The translations under genes and the position numbers were made by a program. Positions 34,483-42,699 of a stretch of DNA of 64,000 nucleotides are shown here, in pieces (position 1 is the first letter of the stretch; every line of letters starts with the position of its first letter). The DNA comes from Streptomyces werraensis (GTDB taxonomy: Bacteria; Actinomycetota; Actinomycetes; Streptomycetales; Streptomycetaceae): the NCBI GenBank assembly GCA_014656175.1, contig BNBX01000010.1, positions 124,001 through 188,000 on the forward strand, given 5' to 3'. Below the pieces are notes generated by a model. The model saw only the letters and a program-made list of their open reading frames with translations. It did no database searches and was not told the origin of the DNA.

Positions 34483-36489
34483 ATGCAGCCTCTGCCCGGC
34501 ATCCGGGTCCGGCGCCTGCGCCTTGCTGGCGTCAGCCGGAACTATGACGTCGATTTCACGCAGGACCAGCGGGTGCGGGGCCTGTCCGTGGTGGCCGGGG
34601 CATTCAGTTCGGGCAAGACTGCGGTGTTGGAGTTCATCGCCTACGGCCTCGGTGGGAAGCGCCATCCACGGCATCTTGAGGTGCTGCGGAAGGTTCGTTC
34701 CTGCCTTTTGGAAGTCGAACTGTCCGGCGAACCGCACGTAATCGAGCGGCCCGTCGGGGACCCGTCGAAGGTCGCCTACGTACGCCGGGGGACGCTGGAC
34801 AGCCCGCCGCTGTCCAAGCCTGAGAGCAGGACCATCGAGCCGGCGGGAGCGTCCGAGAGCCTCTCCGCTCTGCTGCTGGGGCACTGCAAGCTCGAAGGCG
34901 TTCAGCTGCGGGAAGCCCCCTCTAGCCGAGAGTCCCGAACCGACCCCCTAAGCATCCGCGATCTCATGAACCTGGCGTTCCTGCCCAACGAGCGCATCGC
35001 CTCCAAGAACTTCCTGTTCGAGAACGAGTACATGAAGAAGCACAAGCTCAAGCAGGTGGTCGACGTCGTCTTCGGCGTTCACGACGACCGCGCCGTCGAG
35101 CTTGGGCAACGCATCAAGGAACTGGGCACCCGACTTACCCAGGCACGCTCCGAACTCGCCGCAGCACGGGCGTTCGTCGACGAGCAGGACGTTCCCACGG
35201 TCGGCGCGCTGATCGCTGAGCAATACGAAGGCGAGCTGCGGGAGCTGACCGAGCAGCTACGAGCCCTCGACGAGGCAGCCCAAGCCGACACCAGCTTCGC
35301 AGGGCGTCTGCGCCGCGAGCACCAGCAAGCTGCCCAGCGCGCCCGGCAAGCCGCTGGCATGGTACGTGACTGCGAGACGCAACTCACTCGGATGATGCCG
35401 CTGCGGGCGCAGTACGCGGATGACCTCCTCAAGCTCAACATGCTGGCCGAAGCACAGCGCCTGTTCGACCCCCTCAGCGTCACGACCTGCCCGGCGTGCC
35501 TGAATCGGCTGCCCGCTCCTCCGTCGGTCGAGAATGGCTCGTGCAGTCTGTGCAGGCACGAGCTGCCCCACGACGACGGGCACCTGACACTCGGCACCGC
35601 CACAGCCGAGCACTCGTCGGATGAAGGGCGGCTGGATGTCGCGGCGGAGATCAGGGCTACCAAGGCCCGTTTGAAGGAGATCACTGCCTACGTTGAGGGT
35701 CTGGACAGCTCGCTCGCCACGTTGAAGCTCCGGGCAGAAGACGCCGCCATCGAAGAACAACGTGCCGCGGCCGCGGTCGACGAAGCCACTTCGCCCAGCG
35801 TCACCCCATTTCTCGCCGCTCGCGACAACCTCCAGCGCCGGCGCGAGGAAGTCCTCCGTCATCTCCAGCACGCTGAGAACGCGACGAAGCTTCAGTCTGG
35901 CCTGGAGAAGCGTGCCGCGCTCGTGGAGCGGCAGGAGGCACAGATCGAACGCCTGCGGGAGGAACGCGACCGGCTGGGGGATGCCGCACAGGACCGGGAC
36001 CTGGTCGTCGGCCGAATCAGCGGCCGGTACAGCGAACTCCTGCGGCAGTGGCGCTACCCGAAACTCAGCCAGCCGCTGATCGACACGAATCTGATTCCTC
36101 ACGTACGCGGCGACTCCTACCGCGAGGCGTCATCCGGCGCCCGAACACTTCTGACCCTGGCCTGGCAACTGGCAGTCTTCGAGGTGGCCGTCGAAACATC
36201 GGCCGCCCACCCTGGCTTCCTCATGATCGACAGCCCTCAGAAGAACCTGGGCCACGGCGCCACCAGGGACGCGGTAATCGCAGACGCAATCGCCATCGAC
36301 GACTTCTACCGCCACCTGACCGGCTGGCTGGCTGAACAGGGGGCGGGCGCCCAGGTGATCATCGTCGACAACAGTCCGCCCGCGCTCGTGGAGGAGAACG
36401 TCGTCGTCCGGTACAGCCGCAACGAGGACCGGCCCCCCTACGGGCTGATCGACGACGAGACCACTGCAGACGAAGGCGGCCCTGAATAA
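34483..36489 (+). CDS. ABC-3C ATPase (Rad50/RecF-like ABC with zinc hook)
   Basis: This is a 668-residue SMC-type ATPase. Walker A is GAFSSGKT at 39-46. Long coiled coils span about 190-330 and 385-510, with a hook between them bearing C336-x2-C339 and C354-x2-C357 that probably binds zinc. The signature loop is SSGAR at 550-554 in place of LSGGQ. Walker B ends in Asp583 (FLMIDSPQ), with SPQ where classical ABC ATPases have a Glu. ATG 34483, 10 nt after GGAGGG, is preferred over GTG 34474. By family it should sense DNA or a phage cue and license the nuclease. Confidence 0.85.
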   Translation: MQPLPGIRVRRLRLAGVSRNYDVDFTQDQRVRGLSVVAGAFSSGKTAVLEFIAYGLGGKRHPRHLEVLRKVRSCLLEVELSGEPHVIERPVGDPSKVAYVRRGTLDSPPLSKPESRTIEPAGASESLSALLLGHCKLEGVQLREAPSSRESRTDPLSIRDLMNLAFLPNERIASKNFLFENEYMKKHKLKQVVDVVFGVHDDRAVELGQRIKELGTRLTQARSELAAARAFVDEQDVPTVGALIAEQYEGELRELTEQLRALDEAAQADTSFAGRLRREHQQAAQRARQAAGMVRDCETQLTRMMPLRAQYADDLLKLNMLAEAQRLFDPLSVTTCPACLNRLPAPPSVENGSCSLCRHELPHDDGHLTLGTATAEHSSDEGRLDVAAEIRATKARLKEITAYVEGLDSSLATLKLRAEDAAIEEQRAAAAVDEATSPSVTPFLAARDNLQRRREEVLRHLQHAENATKLQSGLEKRAALVERQEAQIERLREERDRLGDAAQDRDLVVGRISGRYSELLRQWRYPKLSQPLIDTNLIPHVRGDSYREASSGARTLLTLAWQLAVFEVAVETSAAHPGFLMIDSPQKNLGHGATRDAVIADAIAIDDFYRHLTGWLAEQGAGAQVIIVDNSPPALVEENVVVRYSRNEDRPPYGLIDDETTADEGGPE

Positions 36490-37249
36490 CCCTCTCACCC
36501 CGCGTGCCCCATTCGTCCACCCGCCCCTGCGCCTGCCGCGGTGTCGGCGACTGGCCGTCAGCGGTCACCGTATGCACCCGCGAGCCGTAGGGATGTCGTG
36601 GTCGTAATGGCTGTGGAGCGCGCCACTTCGTCATTCACGTCGTCGCCCGATTACAAGAAAAGATCCGGGCCCCGTACGTGGGAGTCCTAGGAGTAGTCAA
36701 AGAAGTGAGGGGCCGAGGGCTCTGACCTGCGGCCGCGCAATCGATCAAAACTGCGACCTGCGATTTAGCTGTCGATGGTCGTAAGCGTTGGTCGTCGTTC
36801 AGCGCCCCCGCATGGCCCAGAGACGGCTTGGGTGGGGGCGTCGCGGTGCGCCCCTCGATGCGAACTACGGGCGGGGCGGTGGCTGAGGCCTGTCGGGCTG
36901 GTGGCCAGGGTGCCTGTGATCGGTGATGACTGGCTACGGTCGCGGTAGTTGCTGTACTTCGCTGCTATACAGCAGAACAGCCTCTTCATGCCGGTTCTCC
37001 GGGCTTAGGCATGGCTGTACCAGTGTCGCAGATCCAATCGGGTGACCTGGGTCTGCTGACCTCAACGGCTGCTGTCATTGGTCTTCACTGGTCGTCGTCG
37101 GCCACCCTCGGACGGCCCACAGACGGCCCAGCTCGGCGGCCTCGGCACTTCTTCGGCGCACTAGGCACATTAGCCATGCACGTACGGGTGCGTAGACGTA
37201 CGATCACACTGAGTGTTGGTGCGACACAGGACGGGGCGCGCGAGCAAGG
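36490..37249. other. Non-coding junction region inside the element
   Basis: About 760 bp hold no convincing gene. A reading frame at 37011-37253 has no family-like pattern. A copy of the GTTGCTGTAC direct-repeat pair lies at 36948-36970. GTGGAGCGCGCCACT near 36612 repeats the loop-proximal segment of the inverted repeat at 38639-38653. This mixture of att-like repeats suggests an old recombination junction between two smaller elements. Confidence 0.45.
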
Positions 37250-38057
37250 ATGACCACACGGGACAAGATCATCCGTATTGGACTCTTCCTTCTGTCTAGC
37301 ATTTTCGCTGGCGGCGTCTTCGCGCTGTCTATCGTTGCGGATGAGGCCAACGGTAACGATAAGTGGAGGTGGACTGCTCTTGGCACCATTGCGGCGATTT
37401 CTGTCGTTGCAGTTGCCGCTTTCGAGAATCATCGCGCCGAGTCCGCCAGGCAGAAGACCTATAAGGCGGCGGTCAAGGCATCTGGAGACTTTGGCACTTG
37501 CTTACAACCAAGTCTTAATTCCGACCACTGAACGCCTTCGTGATCTTTCGGCTGACTATGCGGCCTTCAATCCTCCGACTACAAGCGGATCTAATGCCAC
37601 TCAGAATCGATATTTGCCAACACTTCAGTCTGTACTTGAAAGCGCCGTGGTTTTGACCGCCGAACCTACGCCCACCAATTACCCTAGAGCTCGCAGCGCT
37701 TACTATACTCGGGACCCTTCCACGGGCGACTTCGACCTCATCGACAAATACGGAAGGACGCCGCCGCCACGAACCAAAATCCCAGCCGTAGATGTCGCTG
37801 GCGCGCACATGAATGCAATTCTCACCGGCAATTTGCCCTACTGGGCTGACGGCACACCGGGAAAGGTAAGCTACCTTGACCCTGCAGGAACCAGGTACAA
37901 GGGAGTCATCGCGGTACCTGTCCGCGCAGGGAGCGAGTTGTTCGGAGTATTAACAGTGGATGCACCAGATTATGAGGATTTCACGCAGGCTCACGTCGAC
38001 CTTATGAGCGCATTGGGCAACATTCTTGCCACTTCTTTGACGCTAGGTGGTCCATAA
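37250..38057 (+). pseudogene. GAF-domain membrane protein, frameshifted
   Basis: ATG 37250 opens a frame with two membrane helices (about residues 10-29 and 42-58) and a cytoplasmic helix (ENHRAESARQKTYKAAVKASGD). Continuity then jumps by one base near 37485-37495 into a second frame, LALAYNQVLIPTTERLRDLS. That frame continues through a GAF domain (YKGVIAVPVRAGSELFGVLTVDAPD) to the TAA at 38055-38057. Together they would form one sensor of about 268 residues. A 1-nt deletion, a programmed shift or a read error would each explain it. The GC is low, and a TTA codon occurs at 37950. The downstream gene overlaps its stop. Confidence 0.7.
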
Positions 38058-38458
38058 TGAGTAGCGGTACCCCTCGGCGGGGCCTCAGATTGCGAGGATT
38101 CCGTCCGCTCCGGCGTCGCTCTCGCCGACCGGAACCGGAGCCCGAGCCAAATCCTCGCTCACCCGAGGGTCGTAATTTGATCTCGTTCAGAGAGTATCAA
38201 TCCGTTCGGGCCGAAATGCACGTGCAGGCATCTCAAGCTCTGGATTCTCGACTCAACCTTGCCGAGGATTCCGCCATCTGGAATACTGCCACGTTCGGCA
38301 CCCTCGCCCTGTCATCTATCGCTGTGGTGATTGCGCTACTGGTGACTGGCTTTACGTGGTGGATCCTTGCTCCGCTAGCCGGGGCTGCCCTTTTCTTTTG
38401 GCTGCTCATTGCCGCAACGCGCAATATGCGAAGAGGCAGGGATACCCGCAGGCGTTAA
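38057..38458 (+). CDS. Small two-helix membrane protein coupled to the GAF protein
   Basis: ATG 38057 shares a base with the GAF-protein stop (TAATG), so translation is coupled. The 133-residue product has a basic Arg/Pro/Glu-rich N-terminal 40 residues, a helix FREYQSVRAEMHVQASQALDSR, and two membrane helices at about residues 82-98 and 101-120. An Arg-rich tail follows. It may be a membrane partner or effector of the GAF sensor. The family is not recognised. Confidence 0.65.
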   Translation: MSSGTPRRGLRLRGFRPLRRRSRRPEPEPEPNPRSPEGRNLISFREYQSVRAEMHVQASQALDSRLNLAEDSAIWNTATFGTLALSSIAVVIALLVTGFTWWILAPLAGAALFFWLLIAATRNMRRGRDTRRR

Positions 38459-39070
38459 TCTCCGACCTTGCCTTGCCCGTGGTCGCAAGGGTTGCGTCAG
38501 TGGCGTCCGCCTCGATGACTGAGGCGTCGACAGTCAACGAGAGCGTGACGACCTACCCCTACCCACCACTCTCCCAGCTCCCATCCCGTACGCCGTCGAC
38601 CCACACACCGTGGAGCAGGCGTGGTTCATGGCGTCCAGGTGGAGCGCGCCACTGTACGAACGACCTGGACGCCATGTGCCGCGTCTGCTCGGCTCTGCCT
38701 GGGTCGACGGTGTACGGGATGGGAGCACCTCGCGCACGCCACTACGGACCCGCAATCGGGAACGGCGCCCCCTCCATCCCGGTGCCGGCCGATCCCCGCC
38801 GGAGGCACTGTCCTGAGCTGGCCGCGATGTGCGTTAATCGACTCATGACCACTGCCCTTATCCAAACGTTGGCGCGCGTCGGCGCAGCGCGGGCGGAGCG
38901 GGCCGAAGGCAGGAGCGGCGCCCGCGGCGTAGCCGGGAAGCGCGCCAGGCGGAGCGGAGCGCAGCCGGGGCTTGAACTAGTAGAGAGACTTTGAATCACG
39001 CTCCTCCTGACGGCTGTTGATGCTGCTCTTGCACCCGGTCGCTATCGGCTCGTGGTGTAGAACCCTGGGT
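38459..39070. other. Non-coding region with inverted repeat, upstream of the XRE gene
   Basis: This 612-bp stretch has no supported gene. It contains the 150-bp inverted repeat listed separately, a GC-rich tract at 38880-38970, and at its right end TAGAAC at 39058-39063, placed to give a leaderless transcript for the XRE gene at 39071. Confidence 0.5.
38577..38726. repeat. 150-bp imperfect inverted repeat
   Basis: The outer arms at 38577-38603 and 38700-38726 match with one substitution. The inner arms at 38627-38640 and 38663-38676 are perfectly complementary over 14 nt. The material between them pairs partly, around a 22-nt loop. The full arms are about 64 nt. One arm has a diverged copy at 29939-30001. 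A structure of this size could be a transfer or single-strand replication origin, or the relic of a transposed palindrome. Confidence 0.8.
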
Positions 39071-39919
39071 ATGGGGAGTGCACGGCGCGAGCGGATGAGG
39101 GTGCTTGGGGCACGTCTTCGGGCTCTGCGTGCGGAGGCTGGTCTGACGGGTGCTGCTCTGGCTCAGCGGGCCGGCGTGGGTCAGCCAACGGTCTCCAAAG
39201 TGGAGACCGGGCGCATGGTCCCCAGTGTCGATGTGCTGGACCGGCTGTGCCGGGCGCTCAACCTCGATCAGTCGGCGGCCCGGGAACTCCGTGACCTCCT
39301 CGTCGCCGTTGAGTCTGCGATCGCCACCAATCCCGAAGCGGAAGGGCTGCCCGCTGGGCTCGTCGTTGATGACGCGGTCCGCGGTGCTCGGTTGGTGCGG
39401 TCGTTCCAGTGTGTCGTTCTGCCGTCGCTGCTCCAGAGCGCGGAGTACGCCCGTCACGTTTTCGAGAGCGCACCGGACTCGGCTCCTGAGGCGGTCGGTC
39501 GGGCTGTCGCTGCGCGTGTGGAGCGGCAGAGCGTGTTGTATGAGCCGGGGCGCGAGTCGGTGTTCGTGCTGACGGAAGCCGTGCTGCGGACCTGGCCGGG
39601 CACGCCGGCCCTGATGCTCGCCCAGCTGGATCGGCTGCTCGCTGTCGAGAGCCTGAGCACCGTGCGACTCGGCGTCATCCCGTGGCGCCGCCCGGTGCCG
39701 CTTCTGCCTCGTCACGGCTTCACACTGTGCGACCAACAGGCCGTCGTGATCGAGGCGTTCACCGGTGAGCGGGTGTCGGTCGACTCCGCCGAGGTGGCTG
39801 CGTACGAGGAGGTCTTCCACCGCTTCCAAGAGGCATCCGTCTTTGGTGGCGAGGCGCGTGAGCTGTTGTTGCGGGTGATGAAGGAGTTCCGCGAGCTGGG
39901 AGACACGGTCACACCTTAG
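39071..39919 (+). CDS. XRE-family regulator with DUF5753 (WhiJ-type)
   Basis: The 282-residue protein has an N-terminal Cro/C1-type helix-turn-helix (LGARLRALRAEAGLTGAALAQ through VGQPTVSKVETG, about residues 10-65). The DUF5753 domain follows (about 95-275), with the typical FQCVVLPSLLQSAEYAR and LRLGVIPW-like segments. Streptomyces encode dozens of these WhiJ paralogues, usually beside DUF397 or RsbW-like ATPase genes, in developmental or antibiotic control circuits. Here the neighbour is an RsbW-like ATPase and no DUF397 gene is present. TAGAAC ends 7 nt before ATG 39071, so the mRNA may be leaderless. Confidence 0.9.
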   Translation: MGSARRERMRVLGARLRALRAEAGLTGAALAQRAGVGQPTVSKVETGRMVPSVDVLDRLCRALNLDQSAARELRDLLVAVESAIATNPEAEGLPAGLVVDDAVRGARLVRSFQCVVLPSLLQSAEYARHVFESAPDSAPEAVGRAVAARVERQSVLYEPGRESVFVLTEAVLRTWPGTPALMLAQLDRLLAVESLSTVRLGVIPWRRPVPLLPRHGFTLCDQQAVVIEAFTGERVSVDSAEVAAYEEVFHRFQEASVFGGEARELLLRVMKEFRELGDTVTP

Positions 39920-40016
39920 AGGAATAATTCTTCAACATGCCTAGCGTGCTGGCTTCCCGTAGGCATAGCCTGCCGTCGCGCTATCTAGTCCCCTAGACGC
40001 AGACAAGGAGCTTGCC

Positions 40017-40406
40017 ATGCGTACTAAGTGGTGCCGCGCCTTCCCGGGTCTTGCCGAGCAAGTGGTCCAGGCCCGTCACTTCGTCGCTGCCTTAGTCGCC
40101 GAGAAGGGGCCGGTCGATGACGCCACCCTGGTTGTCAGCGAACTGGCCACCAACGCCGTACGTCACTCGCTGAGCGGTGCGGAAGGCGGCTGGTTCCTCG
40201 TGGTCGTCGGCTTCGGTGACGGCTTCGTCCGTATCGAGGTGGTCGACCAGGGCGGCGAACGGGTCCCGCACCTGTGCGATGTGACCAGCCAGGAAGAGGG
40301 CGGGCGCGGGCTGCTGCTGATCGCGGCCTGCGCGAAGGACTGGGGCGTGAAGAACTGGCCCGAGGGGCGTTCCGTCTGGGCGGAATTGGCCTGGGAAGGC
40401 GCATGA
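40017..40406 (+). CDS. RsbW-like ATP-binding (HATPase_c_2) protein
   Basis: This 129-residue single-domain GHKL ATPase has the N-box asparagine at residue 46 (VSELATNAVRHS), a G1-like VVDQGG and the G2 loop GGRGLLLI. The length fits anti-sigma or AbaA-like regulators, which phosphorylate or sequester a partner protein. ATG 40017 has AAGGAG upstream. It follows the WhiJ-type regulator and precedes an HTH protein and a PP2C phosphatase. This suggests a partner-switching circuit, but no STAS-domain anti-anti-sigma gene is seen. Confidence 0.9.
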   Translation: MRTKWCRAFPGLAEQVVQARHFVAALVAEKGPVDDATLVVSELATNAVRHSLSGAEGGWFLVVVGFGDGFVRIEVVDQGGERVPHLCDVTSQEEGGRGLLLIAACAKDWGVKNWPEGRSVWAELAWEGA

Positions 40407-40581
40407 CCGGGTGCCGCTCGCTGATGGGCTGCCATTGCCGTGTCGGCGGTGACGGGTGACTCCTCGGGGTGTGCCTCGGCGGCGGTCGCGCTTCTTCGTC
40501 GTTGAAAGTCGTACGGGACGGGGCCTCCCGCCCATTCCGTCTAGGGCCCTAGACTCCTGGGTACTTCTGGGAGGTGTGGTC

Positions 40582-41433
40582 ATGTCGGACGAGTTGCAGC
40601 GGATCATGGCGATCGATGATCCGTACCTGCTCCTGCGCGAGGTCACCACGAGGCTGGCCGCTGCGCAGCAGGAGGTGACCGAACTCGCCCGGCTCCGCCG
40701 CCGCGTGGTTCAGGACCTCCACGCGCAAGGAATGTCCTACGCGCAGATCGCCGAGAAGGCCGGCCTGAGCCGCGGGCGTATCCATCAGATCCGGCACACC
40801 GGCCCGGCGCCTGAGGGGGCTTTCCTCGGGACGGGTGCCGTCACGGTGGTGACACCGCTCCGGTGGGACGACACGAAGAAGCGCCCGGTCGTCGCCATGG
40901 CCGACATGAACTCCGGCAAGCGGCTGGAGGAGCTGGCGAAGTCGTACGGGCTCGACGTCAGCTCCGGCCACGTGCAGGTGAGCGGCGTGGTCGACCTCAA
41001 CCGTGACGGCCTGGTCGTTGTCTGCGGGCCGGGCATGTCCCAGGCCATGCGCGACCTGTACGCCCAGGACCCGGTACTCGTCTGGGAACACCCGGAGGGT
41101 GAGCCCTGGGCGCTGGTGGACCGGCGTACCGGCACGGCGTACCACGCAGGCGCGGACCTCGAACCGAGCCGCCCGCACGACGTCGGATACCTGGGCCGAC
41201 TGCCCCGCCCGGACGGCAACGGCTCGGTGCTGGCCATCGCCGGCATCCACACGGCAGGCTCCCTCGGCGTCGTCCACCTGCTCACCTCGGACCTCAGCAT
41301 GCTGTGGGGGCAGGTGGGGGAGCGGCACTTCTCCACGCTGGTGAGTGTCGAGTACGACCCCGAGACCGAGGAGCCTCAATCCGCCGAACTCCTCTGCCCC
41401 CTCTACCTGCACGACGAGGAGACGACGGCGTGA
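40582..41433 (+). CDS. HTH protein with C-terminal domain of unknown function
   Basis: The 283-residue protein has a helical N-terminus (LLLREVTTRLAAAQQEVTELARLRRRV) and a sigma region 4-like helix-turn-helix (MSYAQIAEKAGLSRGRIHQIR, about residues 50-72). The remaining 200 residues form an alpha/beta domain with LVVVCGPGMSQAM, DRRTGTAYHAG and a repeated glycine segment AIAGIHTAGSLGVVHLL. The VCGPG turn suggests nucleotide or small-ligand binding. ATG 40582 follows GGAGGTG. The GTGA overlap with the PP2C gene shows tight coupling. I do not recognise the C-terminal domain. Confidence 0.75.
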   Translation: MSDELQRIMAIDDPYLLLREVTTRLAAAQQEVTELARLRRRVVQDLHAQGMSYAQIAEKAGLSRGRIHQIRHTGPAPEGAFLGTGAVTVVTPLRWDDTKKRPVVAMADMNSGKRLEELAKSYGLDVSSGHVQVSGVVDLNRDGLVVVCGPGMSQAMRDLYAQDPVLVWEHPEGEPWALVDRRTGTAYHAGADLEPSRPHDVGYLGRLPRPDGNGSVLAIAGIHTAGSLGVVHLLTSDLSMLWGQVGERHFSTLVSVEYDPETEEPQSAELLCPLYLHDEETTA

Positions 41434-42254
41434 ACGTCGCCCTCGGCACGCTGCCCGCCGAACCAGACCAGCAGAACGAGGACTTCGCGGCCGCCGCTCC
41501 CGGTGCGGCCGTCCTCCTCGACGGTGCCGGCGTCGCAGGGGCCGAGACCGGATGCGTCCATGGCATCGCGTGGTTCTCCTCGACCCTGGGCGGACTGCTG
41601 CTGGGCAACATCGCGCAAGATCCCGCCCGGCCGCTCGCCGACTGTCTCGCCGGCGCGATCCACGGCGTTCGATCCCTGCATGAGGATACGTGCGATCTGG
41701 CCTACCGGGCCAGCCCGACCAGCACGGTCGTCGCGGTCCGAGTCGGCGGGGGAGCGCTGGAGTACCTCGTCCTCGGGGACTCGACCCTTCTCCTGGCGCA
41801 CCAGGACGGTAAGACGACCGCCGTCACTGACGACCGCCTGGACCGGGTCGGGAAGCAGCTCCGTGCGCCGGTCGACCGGCTGCCCACCGGCACGCCCGAG
41901 CACGCTGCCGCCCTGGCGCAGTACCGCGACGACCTGACGGGACTCCGTAACCGGCCGGGCGGCTTCTGGATCGCCGGCCCCGAACCGCGGGCGGCCGAGC
42001 ACGCCCTCACCGGAATGGTGCCGCTGGAGTCGCTGGCGTCCGTGACCCTGCTGAGCGACGGCGCGACACGCCTCGTAGACCGGTTCGGCCTCGCCGACTG
42101 GACGGACATGCTGGACGTGCTGGGGTCCGCCGACCCAGGCGAACTCATCCACCGTGTACGGGAAGCGGAGAACGGCGATCCCGACGGCCAGCGATGGCCT
42201 CGTGGTAAGGCAAGGGACGACGCGACGGTTCTTCACTGGGTGCTCGCGTCGTAG
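41430..42254 (+). CDS. PP2C-family protein phosphatase-like protein
   Basis: The 274-residue protein starts at GTG 41430 inside the preceding stop. PP2C-like elements are QNEDFAAAAPGAAVLLDGAGV (the DG of the first metal-binding motif), STVVAVRVGGGALEYLVLGDS (second motif with GDS), TLLSDGATR with the metal-binding Asp, and a terminal KARDDATVLHWVL (DD). The metal ligands are therefore conserved and activity is plausible. Together with the HTH protein and the RsbW-like ATPase it suggests reversible phosphorylation of a regulator. A recombinase remnant follows immediately. Confidence 0.85.
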   Translation: MNVALGTLPAEPDQQNEDFAAAAPGAAVLLDGAGVAGAETGCVHGIAWFSSTLGGLLLGNIAQDPARPLADCLAGAIHGVRSLHEDTCDLAYRASPTSTVVAVRVGGGALEYLVLGDSTLLLAHQDGKTTAVTDDRLDRVGKQLRAPVDRLPTGTPEHAAALAQYRDDLTGLRNRPGGFWIAGPEPRAAEHALTGMVPLESLASVTLLSDGATRLVDRFGLADWTDMLDVLGSADPGELIHRVREAENGDPDGQRWPRGKARDDATVLHWVLAS

Positions 42255-42267
42255 CCACACGGTCGCC

Positions 42268-42491
42268 CCTGGAATTGAACGCGTGCACGACACCCGCCAC
42301 ACCTGCGCCTCGCTGGTCGCGACCCTGGACGTGCACCCGCCCATCGCGATGCAGATCCTGAGGCACTCAGAGATCGCGGTCACCATGGAGTACACACACG
42401 CGCCCTCCGCAAGCTCGGTGAGGCACTGGGCGGCGGCTCTCAGAAGGAGCAGCAGGAGCGGGCGGACATGGACGGCCGTCCAGAGTCATAG
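42268..42491 (+). pseudogene. C-terminal fragment of a second tyrosine recombinase
   Basis: The frame encodes RVHDTRHTCASLVATLDV (the catalytic HxxR box) and MQILRHSEIAVTMEYTH (the catalytic His and the tyrosine nucleophile). It then shifts frame near 42402 into ALRKLGEALGGGSQKEQQ and ends at TAG 42489-42491. The N-terminal two thirds are missing, and a few residues before ALRKL appear deleted. Its stop lies at the start of the duplicated sequence that leads to the right att core, so it was the element's integrase. Confidence 0.88.
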
Positions 42492-42535
42492 CGGTTGCTG
42501 GACTCCGCCGACGAGCACGCTGCTGTACGCACGAC

Positions 42536-42569
42536 AAAGGCCACTTACGGAATTCCGTAAGTGGCCTTT
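42536..42569 (-). terminator. tRNA-Pro terminator
   Basis: A perfect 34-bp palindrome begins AAAGGCC and ends GGCCTTT, 8 nt beyond the mature 3' end of the tRNA on its transcribed strand. The T-run on the minus strand makes it a good intrinsic terminator. A near copy is at 29334. Confidence 0.88.
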
Positions 42570-42577
42570 GACCAGCG

Positions 42578-42651
42578 TCGGGGTGGCGGGATTTGAACCC
42601 ACGACCTCTTCGTCCCGAACGAAGCGCGCTGCCAAGCTGCGCCACACCCCG
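42578..42651 (-). tRNA. tRNA-Pro (anticodon CGG)
   Basis: This 74-nt cloverleaf has acceptor arms CGGGGTG/CACCCCG, a D-arm GCGCAGCTTGGCAGCGC, anticodon stem CTTCG/CGAAG around loop TTCGGGA (anticodon CGG), T-loop GGTTCAAATCC and discriminator A. CCA is not encoded. A TAAAGT -10-like box lies about 30 nt upstream (42682-42687 on the complement). Its 3' 42 nt (42578-42619) are the right att core, so the tRNA has been restored by the integrated element. Confidence 0.97.
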
Positions 42652-42699
42652 GTGTCGCTCGCTGTCGCGGCGACGACGTTTACTTTAGCCCACCGGTGG

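Noticed and set aside
37011..37253. 80-residue plus-strand ORF before the GAF gene
   Set aside because: The composition is not protein-like and the stretch belongs to repeat-containing junction DNA.
38459..38994. Coding frames through the inverted repeat region
   Set aside because: Several short frames on both strands mirror each other because of the inverted repeat, and none has a ribosome site or family pattern.
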